Source: Suillus spraguei
Taxonomy: Eukaryota; Basidiomycota; Agaricomycetes; Boletales; Suillaceae
Reading direction: 5' to 3'
Assembly (NCBI GenBank): GCA_016800925.1
Contig: JABCPU010000134.1
Span: forward strand, 97,691 to 161,690
Length of the DNA stretch: 64,000 nucleotides
The notes beneath the pieces are model-generated. The model did no database searches. It was not told the DNA's origin and worked only from the letters and a program-made list of their open reading frames with translations. Shown here one piece after another: positions 1 through 10,903 of this stretch (positions are counted from its first letter, which is position 1; the number at the start of each line of letters is the position of its first letter). The position numbers and the translations under genes were made by a program.

Positions 1-1818
1 TTGAGAATTGGGAAAGGAACTGCAGCCCTCTGTCAGAAATAACTTTGTCATGGAGACCAAATTGTTGATAGACATGTTTCAGAAATAGTTTAGCCACGCC
101 TTTGGAAGTCATTGTTGTAAGACAAGGAAGGATAATTATTCCCTTCATAAGGCCATGGTCCACCACAACCATGATACTATCAAAGCCCCCGGAGACAGGG
201 AGGTCAGTGATCAGATTAACAGAGAGCTGAGAGAATGGGCGAGTTGCCAAAGAGGAAATGGGGACAAGGGGAGGATGGACAGGGTGAGTATCCACTTTCA
301 TTTGCTGACAAAGGGCGCAACCCTCAACATATTTCTGAATATCATGCTTCATGTTTCACCAATTCCTCCATTTTAAAGTGGCCAGGATGACCCGCAGTAG
401 GATGATCATGATAACGATGGAGGGTAGTGGAGTGTTGAGCCGTGGAAATGTAGGCATGATTCTTAAAATAGAGAACCCAATTGATAATCTTCCATTTGGA
501 AAGGGCAGACTTTATAGGAGGGAGGCAGACACCATCTAGTGTGTCAGAGGCCGTTTTGAACACAAGATCATCTAGAGGATCAGAAGTAGCGAGTACATCA
601 AGGAGATCATTGTTGAGAAGCCGAATGAAAAGGGAGTCAGGAAGGAGCACAGTGTCTTTGTTGTCATGAGAACCATTATCATAGTCTGGTCGGCAAGAGA
701 GAGCATCTGGAACTGCCAATTTTGTTCCAGCGACATGATGTAGTTCTATGTCAAAAAGGGAAAGAATAGGCTGCCAATGTGCTTGTCATTGAGTGATTTT
801 CTGGGTAGTATGAAAGTAAAGGAGGTTCTTATGATCCGTGAATATGAGGACTTGGTGTGGACTTCCCTCAAGATAGTAATGTTACTCATTTAAGGCGTGG
901 ATTACAGCAAGTAATTTCCTATCGAAGATTTGATAGTTTTTTTCCGTGGGATTGAGTGATTGGGAGAGATATGCACATGGATGGTATACACTGTTTTCAT
1001 CAGTCTATAAAAGGCCAGCACCCATTGCAACAAGGGAAGTGTCGGTGGCAATTGCAAATTGCCAGGAGGGATCTGGATTATGGAGTACCGGCTGCTTCAT
1101 AAAGCGTTCTGTTAAATCCATGAATGTATCTTGACACTGCATTGTCCAGGAAAATGGGGTGTCTTTCTTTGTTAGGTTGATAAGCGGTCATGTGATATCG
1201 GAGTAATGGGAAATGATCATGCGATAGAAGTTACAGAAACCAAGGAAAGACCGAACATCCTTTACTGATTTAGGTGTTGGCCAATCTGCAATTCCTTTTG
1301 TCTTGGTGTCATCCATAGCAACTTGTCCGGGCTGTATGATCATACCAAGGTACTCCACTTCATTCGCATCGAAGGTACATTTTTCTGGCTTCAAAAATAA
1401 ATGTTCCTGTCATATTTTCATCAATACACGCCAGGTTCGTTCTCAGTGTTCTTCCATAGTTGTCGAAAATATTAGGATGTCATCCATATAAATAACCATC
1501 CATCCTTCGTTGATTTCTTGTTAGAATGTTCGGTTCATGTAGGCTTGGAAAGTGGCTGGAAAATTACAGAGACCGAAGAACATGACATTTGGCTCATAGA
1601 GGCTGAATTCAGTAGTAAAGGCTGCTTTCCAGCGGTCATCGGGGTGAATACGGATGTTATTATATCTGGAGTGTATATCCATTTTGGTGAAGAACTGAGC
1701 ATTATGAAGTCATGCGACGAGAGAGACTGGAAGAGGAAGTGGGTAAGCATTCTTGACTGTCCAATCATTGATGTATCTATAATCTTGGCAAGGCCAGAGT
1801 TCTCCACTTTCTTTCCTA
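1..1818 (-). pseudogene. Ty3/Gypsy chromovirus pol fragment (G1 copy a)
   Basis: Reading on the minus strand from 1818, this starts inside the reverse transcriptase ([15 protein letters not shown]). It passes the YMDD polymerase box near 1479-1490 and the thumb segment (YLGMII, then SFLGFCNFYR) at about 1390-1200. RNase H follows, then the zinc-binding HHCC region and integrase core, which leave the window at base 1. It is the same family as the complete element at 39639-47207, to which it aligns throughout. Frameshifts and stops break it into pieces, and the N-terminal half of pol and gag are absent. Its end at about 1818 abuts host-like sequence with no LTR, so this is a truncated copy rather than a clean insertion. 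It cannot encode a working polyprotein. Confidence 0.85.
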
Positions 1819-1920
1819 AGGCTAAGCTGCTCCAGTGAATTGTGCAGTTCTTTGACAGCCAACCAGAACTCAAGAACAACCAGCAGTATGAGGGTTGATT
1901 TAGTCCCACCTGTTCTTGCA

Positions 1921-2267
1921 GGTGGCATGTTGAAACCAGCAATAACACTACTGAGTCAGTACCACAAGACATGCCGAGGCATCAAAATTGGATGCACACA
2001 CCATTTGGTGACTATCAACTGCAGCCTATCCCTCAACCCTTGATGTCATGCATGGATCTTCCCCCACCTGGCAGGTATGTGCCTTCATATTATCCCATGC
2101 ACCAATTGGTGCCTCCACCTATTCCCCATTTTGCGCTGGCAGCTGGTAGTAGAGCGGATTTTCAAGTTGGTGCTGAGGTACAAATGTATGATGTTGTGCG
2201 CGGTCAACCTTATTCAGGACCATATCACCAGTACACTCACAATAATTACATGAATCACGATACTTGA
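1921..2267 (+). CDS. C-terminal exon of an unrecognised host gene (partial)
   Basis: An open frame runs from about 1923 to a TGA at 2265-2267. It is preceded by a good splice acceptor (pyrimidine tract ending ttcttgcag at about 1912-1920). The protein end is rich in Pro, Tyr, His and Gln ([20 protein letters not shown]) with no transposon-like motif, and looks like a disordered tail of a regulatory protein. The upstream part has been replaced by the G1 copy a fragment ending near 1818, so the gene is probably broken. I do not recognise the family. It could also be a fortuitous open frame, but its composition and acceptor argue for a real exon. Confidence 0.4.
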
Positions 2268-2703
2268 TAATAATATGTTGTTGTATTCATGATTTATCAG
2301 AGCATTAAGCTTCAATCTTCCAGTTCGACAACTCAATGCCAACAGATCAAGAGTGCGGTGTGGAGAGTCAAAGTTGGCTGTGCTGGTGCTATGCTGAGGT
2401 GTGACTCGATGTGACCATATTTTGCAGATTAGCAGTCAGACCCTGAATTTTCTTGGCTTTCATCCGACACCACACCACAAAATCCTAAAAATGAGAAAAA
2501 ATCAGATCTATATAGAGGCGGTATGAATCTACAACACCCTAAATTCGTGGAAGACAATATGAAGTGATTGACGAGCTACAAAAGATTTGCTGAAAATGTT
2601 GCAGATTACCTGGAATGATAGTATGCAAGATTTGTTTCAAAATGTGATTGATAAATTTGGCATTCTTACAATATATTTTGATGTGGTGAAAATACAAAAT
2701 GTA
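2268..2703. other. AT-rich noncoding stretch
   Basis: 3' flank of the preceding exon. I see no convincing coding frame, LTR or transposon end. The A/T-rich sequence leads into the foldback repeat. Confidence 0.5.
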
Positions 2704-3005
2704 GAAGAGCAGGAAAATCCTAGATGAAATTCTACATCTCGTACACCATTTTGACACATGAAAAGAAAGTAATTTAACCGACAATGAGATTTGAATAAAA
2801 ATGATCAAACATTTTGATTCAAATATTGCATGGGGTGAAATTTTAGGAAAATTTGAAATTAAAACATTAAAAACACATTTTGCCAGTTTGAAAGGAGTTT
2901 TACTCCATGCAAGATTCAAATCTCGCTGTTGGTTAAATTACTTTCGTTTCATGTGTCAAAATGGTGTATGAAATGTAGAATTTCATCCAGGAATTTCCTG
3001 CTCTT
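2704..3005. repeat. Foldback (MITE-like) inverted repeat
   Basis: The left arm 2704-2796 and the right arm 2914-3005 are imperfect reverse complements over about 92 bp; both contain ACCATTTTGACACATGAAA or its complement. The pairing continues inward at reduced quality (TGCATGGGGTGAAA against TGCATGGAGTAAAA). The right arm stops exactly where LTR X begins (3006), so the outer part was split off by that insertion. No coding capacity of its own is visible. It resembles a nonautonomous foldback element. Confidence 0.7.
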
Positions 3006-3532
3006 TGTCATATACCATACATCTGATCTCAGATCTGATCTGATCGATTCTACTTCCGTCTGGTGTAAAGATACAACCTAACCTGGACTGTAGATAAACT
3101 ACCTCCTAAGTTAGTATGTGTGGTCTTGCGCTCCTTCTAGTCTGCTTCACTTGCGAAACAAGAGCATTCGACCCTAAAGGGGGATGGGGGATGCCTGTTA
3201 GTATAGTTAAATCCAAGTCAAACCAGTGAGCTAAAGTAGTGTCATAGTCAGCGGTAAGTTGCCACGGTCAGCGGTGATGCTGCCGGAACTAGCATAGTAA
3301 GTAGCGGTGTCATATACTGTACATTCAGGTCCGATCCATAGACATCCGGACACCCAATCCATACATCCTAGTCCACCCATCCAATCCAGCTCACATATCC
3401 AATCCACCCATCAATCCATATCCATCCATATCTAATCCATATCCATATCCGACTCAGTCCATCCATCTGATCTGATCCACCCATGTGATCCATGTTCATA
3501 TCCAATCCATGTCCATATCCATATCCAATCTG

Positions 3533-4003
3533 TGTTACGAACTGGGGTGGCGTCACCAGCAACAGTGATAAGACACAGGCGGTCTGCTGGAAGGTTCGTC
3601 TACATTCAAAAGAGAATGAGAGCTACTACTAGGAAAGGTTCCAAGTAGGATCAAGGGTTCAGTCAAAGAGTCACAACTCTAAGACAATCAGTAGAATAGA
3701 GACTAAGGCTAAGGAGTGCTTAGACTTAGAGACGATTCAGATGACTTAGGTTGGAGACCTAAGCAAAGGATATTCCAGGTAAAACCCAGTAAGATTAAAG
3801 TAAGGTATACAAGCATAATACAACGTGCTTAAATAAGCCAATATGTGCGCACGGACCAAGAGAGATGTGAGAACATAAGTGCATATCCAAAGAAGGAAGG
3901 CAACTATAGTACAGATGCGTTGAGCATATAAGTCAGAGTCACGTTATGTAATATACATGGTAAAGAAGACGAAAAATGAATAGGGGTACATACAACTGTA
4001 ACA
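3533..4003 (-). mobile_element. Solo LTR family Z (Z1)
   Basis: 471-bp LTR, TGTTACGAACTGG to ACTGTAACA on the plus strand, with a perfect 5-bp duplication ATCTG at 3528-3532 and 4004-4008. Orientation is minus by comparison with the full G1 element. It is the innermost of four nested insertions. Confidence 0.9.
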
Positions 4004-4643
4004 ATCTGTGTCCATATCCAATCCATGCTCATATCCGAAACTATTCCGCGCACCTGCATGTTACGCCTTTTAGATTAATACCTGTGTCCGGCTTTCGGTT
4101 ATCTCTGCACCTCTGGCTTTTGGTTATCTTGACTTCCGTCTTGATAAGATTTTTCATACAAGTCTTATTTCTGAGTTCATAGCCTTGTGTTCTGCAATGC
4201 CTCAGACATAGCCTCGGACTATCCTTACTTGCCTTCTGGCATGCTACCTACAGTATATAAACTTGTAGTACAACTCCTGCAGACCTCAGTCTGATCATTG
4301 CTTTCCTACTTCTGTATATTCCTTTGACTTCTATATCTTGTTACCATGTCTATATAAATCTGTTTCCGTTCTCGCACTTGGGCTCTGGCCTTTGTAAGCT
4401 TCCGACTCAGACCTATGGGATCATTCCCTAGGCTGGAGCCTTGATCCTATGTCCTATATCCTTTTTGGACTTCATCCATTTCCTGTCGCTCATCTGTTTC
4501 ACCTCTGACTCTACCTTTGGTAGTCTTATCCTGTCTGTTTCTATTCTGGACTTTGTCTGGAGTAGTCTATAATCTCCTTCTATGATATCCAGACCTACTC
4601 CTCTATAGTAGTTCAATACCTCCCCTAAGATCCATAGAGCTAT

Positions 4644-4748
4644 GCTCCTCCGCTCCTCCGCTCCTCCGCTCCTCCGCTCCTCCGCTCCTCCGCTCCTCCG
4701 CTCCTCTGCTCCTCCGCTCCTCTGCTCCTCTGCTCCTCTGCTCCTCTG
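4644..4748. repeat. 8-bp minisatellite (GCTCCTCC)n
   Basis: About 13 units of GCTCCTCC, later units with CTCCTCTG, lie inside LTR W1. The equivalent part of W2 (about 47800-47850) is short and irregular, so the array expanded here. The long Glu/Arg/Ser/Gly-rich frame on the minus strand across it is a by-product of the repeat, not a gene. Confidence 0.85.
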
Positions 4749-5767
4749 AGCTCCGGACCTTCGGACCCCTAGTCCTCCGGATCCATCCAATCCTATCCTC
4801 TGACATCTATGGATCATCTTTCCCTCCGGAGCTCTGCTCCTATCCTGCCCTGGACTTTGTCCAGCGGTCCATCTTTCATTTGTTCTACTTGGAGCTTGTT
4901 CCAGTAGTGTTACCATTACTCCCTACCTTCCGGAAATAGTTCCGGCACATTCCTGTGCTCATCCGGAAGTCCATCGGAGCTCTGTCAAGCTATCCTGCCT
5001 TAGAGTTCGTCCGGACCCTCCCTCCGGACTTCACCAGAACTCTCCCTTGGACTTCATCCAAAATTAAGGGCACATACTCAGGTAAGGGGCACAGCATACG
5101 AGCTGAGGCCAAGCCCCTTTGAATTTACAACCCTCCGGTACAACCCCATGTAAGACCAGGACTTCTTACTAATCTCCAGTTTTGCATGGTCGTAACAGTG
5201 AGGCAGCTGTGGCACAAGGCGACATGTAATAAGACTTGCTGTGGATTCAGTGATAACAAACATAAAAAAAACAATGCACCAAATGGAGCTATGCGGACAT
5301 GGCAAGGACATGGGAGGGCATTGGTAAGTGGAACATGGTACAGCAGTCAGTACGGTGTGCGGTAAGCGTGAGATACCACCGGCAATGCTAAAGGAGTAAG
5401 ATGGCCTTTGGACTGGTGGAGATTCCTATAGACATGAGACGTGCACCAAAAGATAGGGTTTTAAGGCCAGTGCCAATATGTTCATTACACCGGTCCACAG
5501 ATCCTGTCCAGACCACCCATCCGAAAGTCCCTACCTCTCACACCCTAACTCCCTTGTGGACATCTGCATCTACCTCCTTTCGGCAATCCTCCTGTCTCCA
5601 GTATTCCAGCTGTGTATATTTCCTTCCTGATTACTGATCCGTTACCTGTGTCTCATTTCCAACTCATGCTTACTGATCCGCTGTGCATTGACTAATAGAC
5701 TTCCATTATACATCGTACATAGCCCTCGGTCCCGGACTCCTTGATTATCCGTGCTAGTTACTTACAG

Positions 5768-5812
5768 TATATAAACCACTTGTAAATCTCTGTAGAACCT
5801 TAGTTTGAATAT
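5768..5812 (+). promoter_or_regulatory. LTR X TATA box and inferred transcript start
   Basis: TATATAAA at 5768-5775 is followed after 26 nt by AGTTTGAATAT (5802-5812). The solo copy X1 has the same spacing (TATATAAA 31035-31042, AGTTCGAATAT 31069-31079). The 11-mer is the complement of the primer site at 6942-6952, with one C-to-T change in this copy. Confidence 0.6.
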
Positions 5813-5910
5813 CATCTTAGATTCTGCTCATTCTGTTCCTCCAGACTTGAGTTGCTTCCAGCTCTGGTCATCTTCCGAGACTTAGGATTGATTATAATAG
5901 TCTATATCTC

Positions 5911-6657
5911 TGTTAAGACAGTGCTCAAAGGGTGAAAGATCCGAAGGGCTTTGGCCTCAGTTCGTACACTGTGCCCCTTTCCTGAGTAATGCCCCTTATT
6001 TCAGAGGATAGGTATATGTCCAAAGATCCAGAAGTGGTCACATGACAGATCCGGACGTCCGAAGGTATTGGATATGATGCATCTGAAGGTTATCTGGAAC
6101 GTGGAGATGATACGAGGAATAAGAGTAGTCTTGGAATGAGTTCCTAACTAGAAACTAACAGAGGTAGACTACCTGAAGGTAGAGTCGGAGATGTAGACTT
6201 ATAGGAATGAATCCTAAGTCTTGGAAGATGACTAGACCTGGAAGTACTCAAGTCCAGAGGAACAGATTAAACAGAATCTAAGATGATATTTGAACTAAGG
6301 TTCTATGGAGATTTACAAGTGGTTTATATACTGTAAGTAACTAGCATGGATAATCAATGAGTCTGGGACTGAGGGCTATGTATGATGTATAACGGAAGTC
6401 TATTATTTAATGCACAGCAGATCAGTAAGCACAAGTCGGAAATGAGACACAAGTAATGGATCAGTAACCAGGAAGGACATATACACAGCCAGAATACCGG
6501 AGACAGGAGGATTGCTGAAAGGAGGTAGACGCAGATGTCCACAAGGGAGTTAGAGTGTGAGAGGGAGGGACTTTTGGATGGGTGATCCGGACAGGATCTG
6601 TGGACCGGATGGAAGTAGGATAGATCTGATCTGAGATCAGAAGTATGGTATATGACA
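5911..6657 (-). mobile_element. Solo LTR family X, reverse, inserted in LTR X
   Basis: It starts TGTTAAGACAG and ends GGTATATGACA, a 747-bp reverse copy of the LTR into which it inserted. The flanking 5-mers are ATCTC (5906-5910) and ATCTT (6658-6662), a target duplication with one change. Confidence 0.85.
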
Positions 6658-6941
6658 ATCTTCAACTCTACCTTTGGGTAGTCTACCTCTGTTAGTTTCT
6701 AGTTAGGAACTCATTCCGAGACTAGCCTTATTCCTCGTTCCATCTCCACATTCCAGATAACCTTCGGACATGTCATATCTGATACCTTCGGACATCTGGA
6801 TCTGTCACGTGACCACTTCTGGATTTTTGGACGTATACCTATCCTCTGAAAAAAGGGGCATTACTTGGGAAAGGGGCACAGTGCACAAACTGAGGCCAAA
6901 GCCCTTCAGATCTTTTACCCTTTGAGTATGGTCTTAACAGT

Positions 6942-6952
6942 ATATTCGAACT
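6942..6952 (+). other. Predicted self-primer binding site of G2
   Basis: ATATTCGAACT lies 2 nt after the LTR end (6939). It is exactly complementary to AGTTCGAATAT in LTR X, 26 nt downstream of its TATA box. This is the arrangement expected for Tf1-like self-priming, in which the 5' end of the transcript primes minus-strand synthesis. A conventional match to a tRNA 3' end is not apparent. Confidence 0.6.
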
Positions 6953-6991
6953 CACACCTTTCTGAGTACATTCTTCAAATCATCCCACATC

Positions 6992-7882
6992 TGTTACAAG
7001 AACACCTTCTTGCACCCCTACTATCATTTTTCCTCCTATGCGTCACCGTCTACTCTCGTCCCGATGAGGCCTCCATCCTCATCCTCTGCTACCTTGTCTG
7101 GCTTGCCATCGTCACTCCCTACCTCGCCTATGCTCATCTCCTCCATCGTCGCTGAACATGCCCTCTTTGCATGCCTTCTACCTCCTCTGCGCCTATACGC
7201 GCCTCTCCCACTTTGCGCACTTCAAGTGCCTCCTCTGCACTCGTCACATCATTACCTTGCGCTTCAACACACACACTCACTCAGTTCACGGGGACTCCCT
7301 GTCTACCTTCAAGGATGTCTTGGTATTGTGTTATGCTTTATCCTTTTACCATTTACCTTTCTTGACTCGTGCGTTGCCTCATTGGCTCGTACCCTTTATA
7401 CCTTTGGCTCTGCACTTATGACTCCTTCGCGCACATGCACATTCTCATTGGTTGATATGCCTCTGACTCGTTTACAAGCATGCATCCTCTTATTGGTTAT
7501 CTGCCTTCATACTTAATTCAGCAATACTTATGTATTCGTGCTCCGCTTCAATCTTACATATAAATATGCGCAGATAGCCTTTGTATTTCTTTAACTTGAA
7601 TCTACTTGATCTTCGACCCTGAACTTCCTTTTGATAAGCTTTTTATAAGCTTATCGGCTATATTCGAACTTCGTAGAAGCTCATTGCTTCTACGTCTTTG
7701 ATCATCATCAAGAACCTCGTCCCTGTGACGTAGGTTGTGAGACAGCGCGTAGCGCCCACCTCCGACCAATGCAACTAGCGCACTCCGTGCTAGGGGACTG
7801 ATATGCACAGGCCGCCGCTCTTGATAGAGCGCCCGTCGCAGACACCACTCAAGTTCATTAGCACCTGGCTAGGTCGCTAACA
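6992..7882. mobile_element. Solo LTR family V (V1)
   Basis: 891 bp, TGTTACAAGAACACC to GGTCGCTAACA, with a perfect 5-bp duplication ACATC (6987-6991 and 7883-7887). It lies in the G2 leader between primer site and gag. TATAAATA occurs at about 7559-7566. Confidence 0.9.
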
Positions 7883-8973
7883 ACATCATGCCTCCCTGTA
7901 AAACTCAGAACACCCTCCAAGGAGCAAGACTTGGTCTGATCCAATGAGATCCCACACCCATTGTCTAAACATTTACCAGCTTCTCTCAATGCCATGCAAG
8001 CATGAGTGACATAGGCAAAAAGACCGGATCCAGTTACACCAACCCAGAACACAGATGACCCAGACTCCAATCCATGTCCGACCATCTGCTTTGATGATGA
8101 GCTGTGCAGTAATCCACCAGATGATGAAGGTGATGATCCAGATGATGAGGATCTGGATAATGAGGAAGATAATAACCATCTGAACCCTCAAGACTGGGTC
8201 TTAGCTCAACTATCCGTAGCCATTAATCACCTCGCTCGCAGTAGCTGTTGTACCACCACCTTGGCAGATAGCAAAGTCAAAATCTGTGAACCAGATACCT
8301 TCGACGGATCCAAGCCTCACAAGCTCTGAGCATTCTTTGTCCAGTGTGAGCTCAACTTCCAGAGCAAACCTAACACTTTCTGTTCTGGACGCGCTAAAGT
8401 CAACTTCGCCCAATCCTACCTCAAGGGTATGGCTCTCGAGTGGTTTGAACCGGATCTCCTTTTGGACAGGTATAGTAACCATCCAGACTGGATGGATGAT
8501 TACTCCAAGTTCATGCTTGAGCTTCAAACCAACTTTGGACCTCATGATCCCTCCAGAGATGCAGAAATGCAGTTAGAGCAACTCCATATGCATGATGGAC
8601 AGCGCATGAACAAGTACATTGTGGAATTCCAGCAACTTGCCTCCCAAGTAAGCAAATGGGGGGATGGAGCTCTACAACACCAGTTCTACAATGGACTTCT
8701 GGCCCGAATCAAAGATGAGATTAGTCGCATGGGTAAACCCACTACCCTTTTGGAGTTCAAGACTCTTGCCCAAACCATCGACACCCGTTACTGGGAACAG
8801 AGGGGTGAAGTCACCCAAGAGAGTAAAGCCACCTCCTCTAACCCTCCTAGGCAGCCAGCATCCAACCGGACGAACTCCAACTTGTCCGGATCCGATACAC
8901 CCAGATCCAGTAAACCCAGATCCTCTACAACCTCCTCTGCACCAAATCCACTTCGCATGCTGCCAAAGGCCGT
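7883..8973 (+). pseudogene. G2 Gag (capsid part)
   Basis: Structural protein of the Gypsy element. An acidic linker (DDEGDDPDDEDLDNEED) at about 8125-8180 precedes the Retrotrans_gag core: DTFDGSKPHKL, then GMALEWFEPDLL at about 8427-8460, then FQQLASQVSKWGDGALQHQF. The N-terminus is out of frame, and a TGA at about 8326 interrupts the core. A basic/Ser-rich linker follows. The frame then reaches the zinc-knuckle region, which is split by solo LTR V2 at 8974 and resumes at 13052. The copy at 63051-64000 supplies the comparison and retains CMFCGGPGH. Not functional as it stands. Confidence 0.8.
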
Positions 8974-9647
8974 TGTTACAAGAACACCTTCTTGCGCCAC
9001 TACTATCATTTTCCCTCCTATGTATCGCCATCTACTCTTGTCCCGACGAGGCCCCCACACTCATTCTCCGCTGCCTCATCTGGCTCGCCCTTGTCACACC
9101 TTACCTCGCCTATGCCTGCCTCCTTCATCGTCATCGCTAAGTGCTTACCCCTCGTGCACTTCGCGCCCACTCCTGCATCTCACGCTTCATGCGCACTCTT
9201 TGCACCTCACCCCTCTCCTTGTGCTTCAACACGCGCTACCCTTTGGTTCTTGGACTATGATTGGTGTCATATTTCCTTTTATCTTTTCCTTTGCATTTTC
9301 CTTCTTGACTCGTGCATTGCCTCATTGCTTGTACCCTGTATACAGTGGCTCAAAAAACTGTCCGCATGTTTTGGCATTTTTCACTATCTATAATATTGTG
9401 TGAGAACAAACAAATGCCTCAAAAACATGCTTATACCACATTGTAGTATGGCTTCAGGGCTTTCATTTGAGCCCTACACCGTGGGAATCGGTGGAGATAT
9501 GGTGGAGATACAAGGCTCACAAAATGGTGACTCATGCGGACAGTTTTTTGACTCAAGTATTTTACAGTAATAACCAGGTATTCTAGTATTTTGTATGACC
9601 TCCCTTGGCTTTAATTACTGCCTCTATCCTTCTAGGCATACTCTCAA

Positions 9648-10598
9648 TTAATTTCTGGCAATCCTCAGCTGTGATCTTCCCCATTCCACTGCTACTCTCT
9701 CCCAAAGCTCCCATACTCCTTTAGGGGGGTTTTCATAGGCTTGAAGCTTTTTCTTGAGTGTTCCCCAGAGATGTTCAATGACATTGACATCAGGAGACTG
9801 TGCTGGCCAGTCAAGAACATTGATGTTATGTTCTTCAAACCATTCCCTAGCTCTTCTGGATGTGTGCTTGGGATCATTATCCTGTTGGAAAATGATATCT
9901 TCTTCATCAATCCCTGATTCTGCCAAGCTAGGCAGCAAGTGGTCATTTAAAATGTCCACATACTGCTCAGCATTCATCTTCCCCTCAACCTCAGCAAGCA
10001 TTCCCACACCATTCCATCCCATACAGCCCCATACCATTAAAGAACCTCCTCCAAACTTGACAGTCCCATTAACCTCTCTGTCTGTTAGGCCATCTCCCTT
10101 CTTTTTCCATACATACACCTTCCCATCTGACCCAATCCTATTGATTTTGGTCTCATCTGACCATATAACACGCTTCCAGTCCTCTACAGTCCAGTGTTGA
10201 TGAGCTAAGGCAAAGGCTAGTCTTCTCTGCCTATGTTTGATGGAGAGAAGAGGCTTTTTCTTCTTTGTTACTGCCTTGAGATGAGCTGCCTTGAGAACAT
10301 TCCTCACAGTTTGTGAAGAGACAGGGGTAGTGATGGTGGAATTGATATAATGGGTGGCTTGGACAGCATTATCAGCCTTTCCTGTAGTGATATGTTGGAT
10401 AATAGCCCTTTTGTCAGTAGAGGTAAGCTTGGATGGACGTCCTCCACAAGAGTTTTCCTTGTCTGGGTGGCTTTCTTTGATGAACTTGGCCACAGTGGAC
10501 TTGCATACTCCAGTTCTAGAGGAAATTTGGCGAGCAGAGAGGCCAGCATAAGACAGAGAGAGGATATTATCTCTTTGAGCAGAGGAGATGGCTTTCAT
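9648..10598 (-). pseudogene. Tc1 transposase, frameshifted near C-terminus
   Basis: DD34E transposase of the Tc1 family. Its role would be to bind the terminal repeats and cut and join at TA. The paired helix-turn-helix region, GGRPSK linker and catalytic motifs WSDETK, QQDNDPKHT and IEHLW are all present. One G is missing from a G run near 9680 relative to Tc-3, so the last 30 or so residues are replaced by a short wrong tail (GRSQLRIARN). I chose the ATG at 10598 because it gives the family's usual 338-345 residues. The 26 codons upstream, which are open, contain the end of the AT-rich leader. Confidence 0.9.
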
Positions 10599-10903
10599 GG
10601 TGATTATGACTATGATACATGAGATATTCTGGTTTATATAGTTAGATATAGTCATAAAATAACATAATGACACCACTTTATAATTTATATAATAGTGGCA
10701 TGATTTTTATGGTGTCATAAATAATGATTTATATAGTTTTAATATACACTCAAAAAACTGTCCACATGAGTCATCATTTTATAAGCCTTATATCTCCACC
10801 ATATCTCCGCGATTCCACGTGTAGGGCTCAAATAAAAGCCCTGAAGCCATACTACAATGTGGTATAAGTATGTCCTTGAGGAATTGTTCATTCTCACACA
10901 ATA

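Larger units (their letters stand above)
3308..5197 (+). mobile_element. Solo LTR family W (W1) with nested Z1
   Basis: It starts TGTCATATACTG and ends TGGTCGTAACA, matching the second copy W2 (39493-48298). It contains Z1 and an expanded 8-bp minisatellite. The flanks AGCGG and GTGAG do not match, so a deletion of the surrounding Y sequence accompanied or followed insertion. A TATATAAAC box lies at about 4253-4261. Confidence 0.75.
3064..5489. mobile_element. Solo LTR family Y (Y1) with nested W1
   Basis: It starts TGTAAAGATACAACC and ends TTCATTACA. The flanking 4-bp target duplication is CTGG/CCGG (3060-3063 and 5490-5493), one transition apart. It sits inside LTR X and is itself interrupted by W1 (3308-5197), with loss of some internal Y sequence. 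Confidence 0.8.
3006..6939 (+). repeat. 5' LTR of G2 (family X), interrupted
   Basis: It starts TGTCATATACC and ends GGTCTTAACA, like the clean 749-bp solo copy at 30708-31456. It is split by Y1 (3064-5489) and by a reverse copy of the same LTR (5911-6657). Removing both leaves roughly one normal-length LTR. It is assigned to G2 because the primer site and gag follow directly on the same strand. Confidence 0.8.

Noticed and set aside
4428..4916. 162-codon Glu/Arg/Ser/Gly-rich open frame on the minus strand
   Set aside because: It is produced by the 8-bp minisatellite inside LTR W1; W2 has no corresponding frame.
6941..6955. Resemblance of the G2 primer region to a tRNA T-arm (TTCGAA)
   Set aside because: The match is short and not at a tRNA 3' end; the 11-nt pairing with its own LTR explains it better.
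7010..7516. Ser/Leu/Thr-rich open frames on the plus strand
   Set aside because: They lie wholly inside solo LTR V1; the same low-complexity frames recur in every V LTR.
8429..9403. 324-codon frame that seems to extend G2 gag
   Set aside because: After 8973 it reads through solo LTR V2 and a Tc1 terminal repeat; only the part to 8973 is gag.
9754..10200. 148-codon frame opposite the Tc1 transposase (also at 11660-12106 and 19267-19713)
   Set aside because: Antisense shadow of the conserved transposase; identical only because the elements are.
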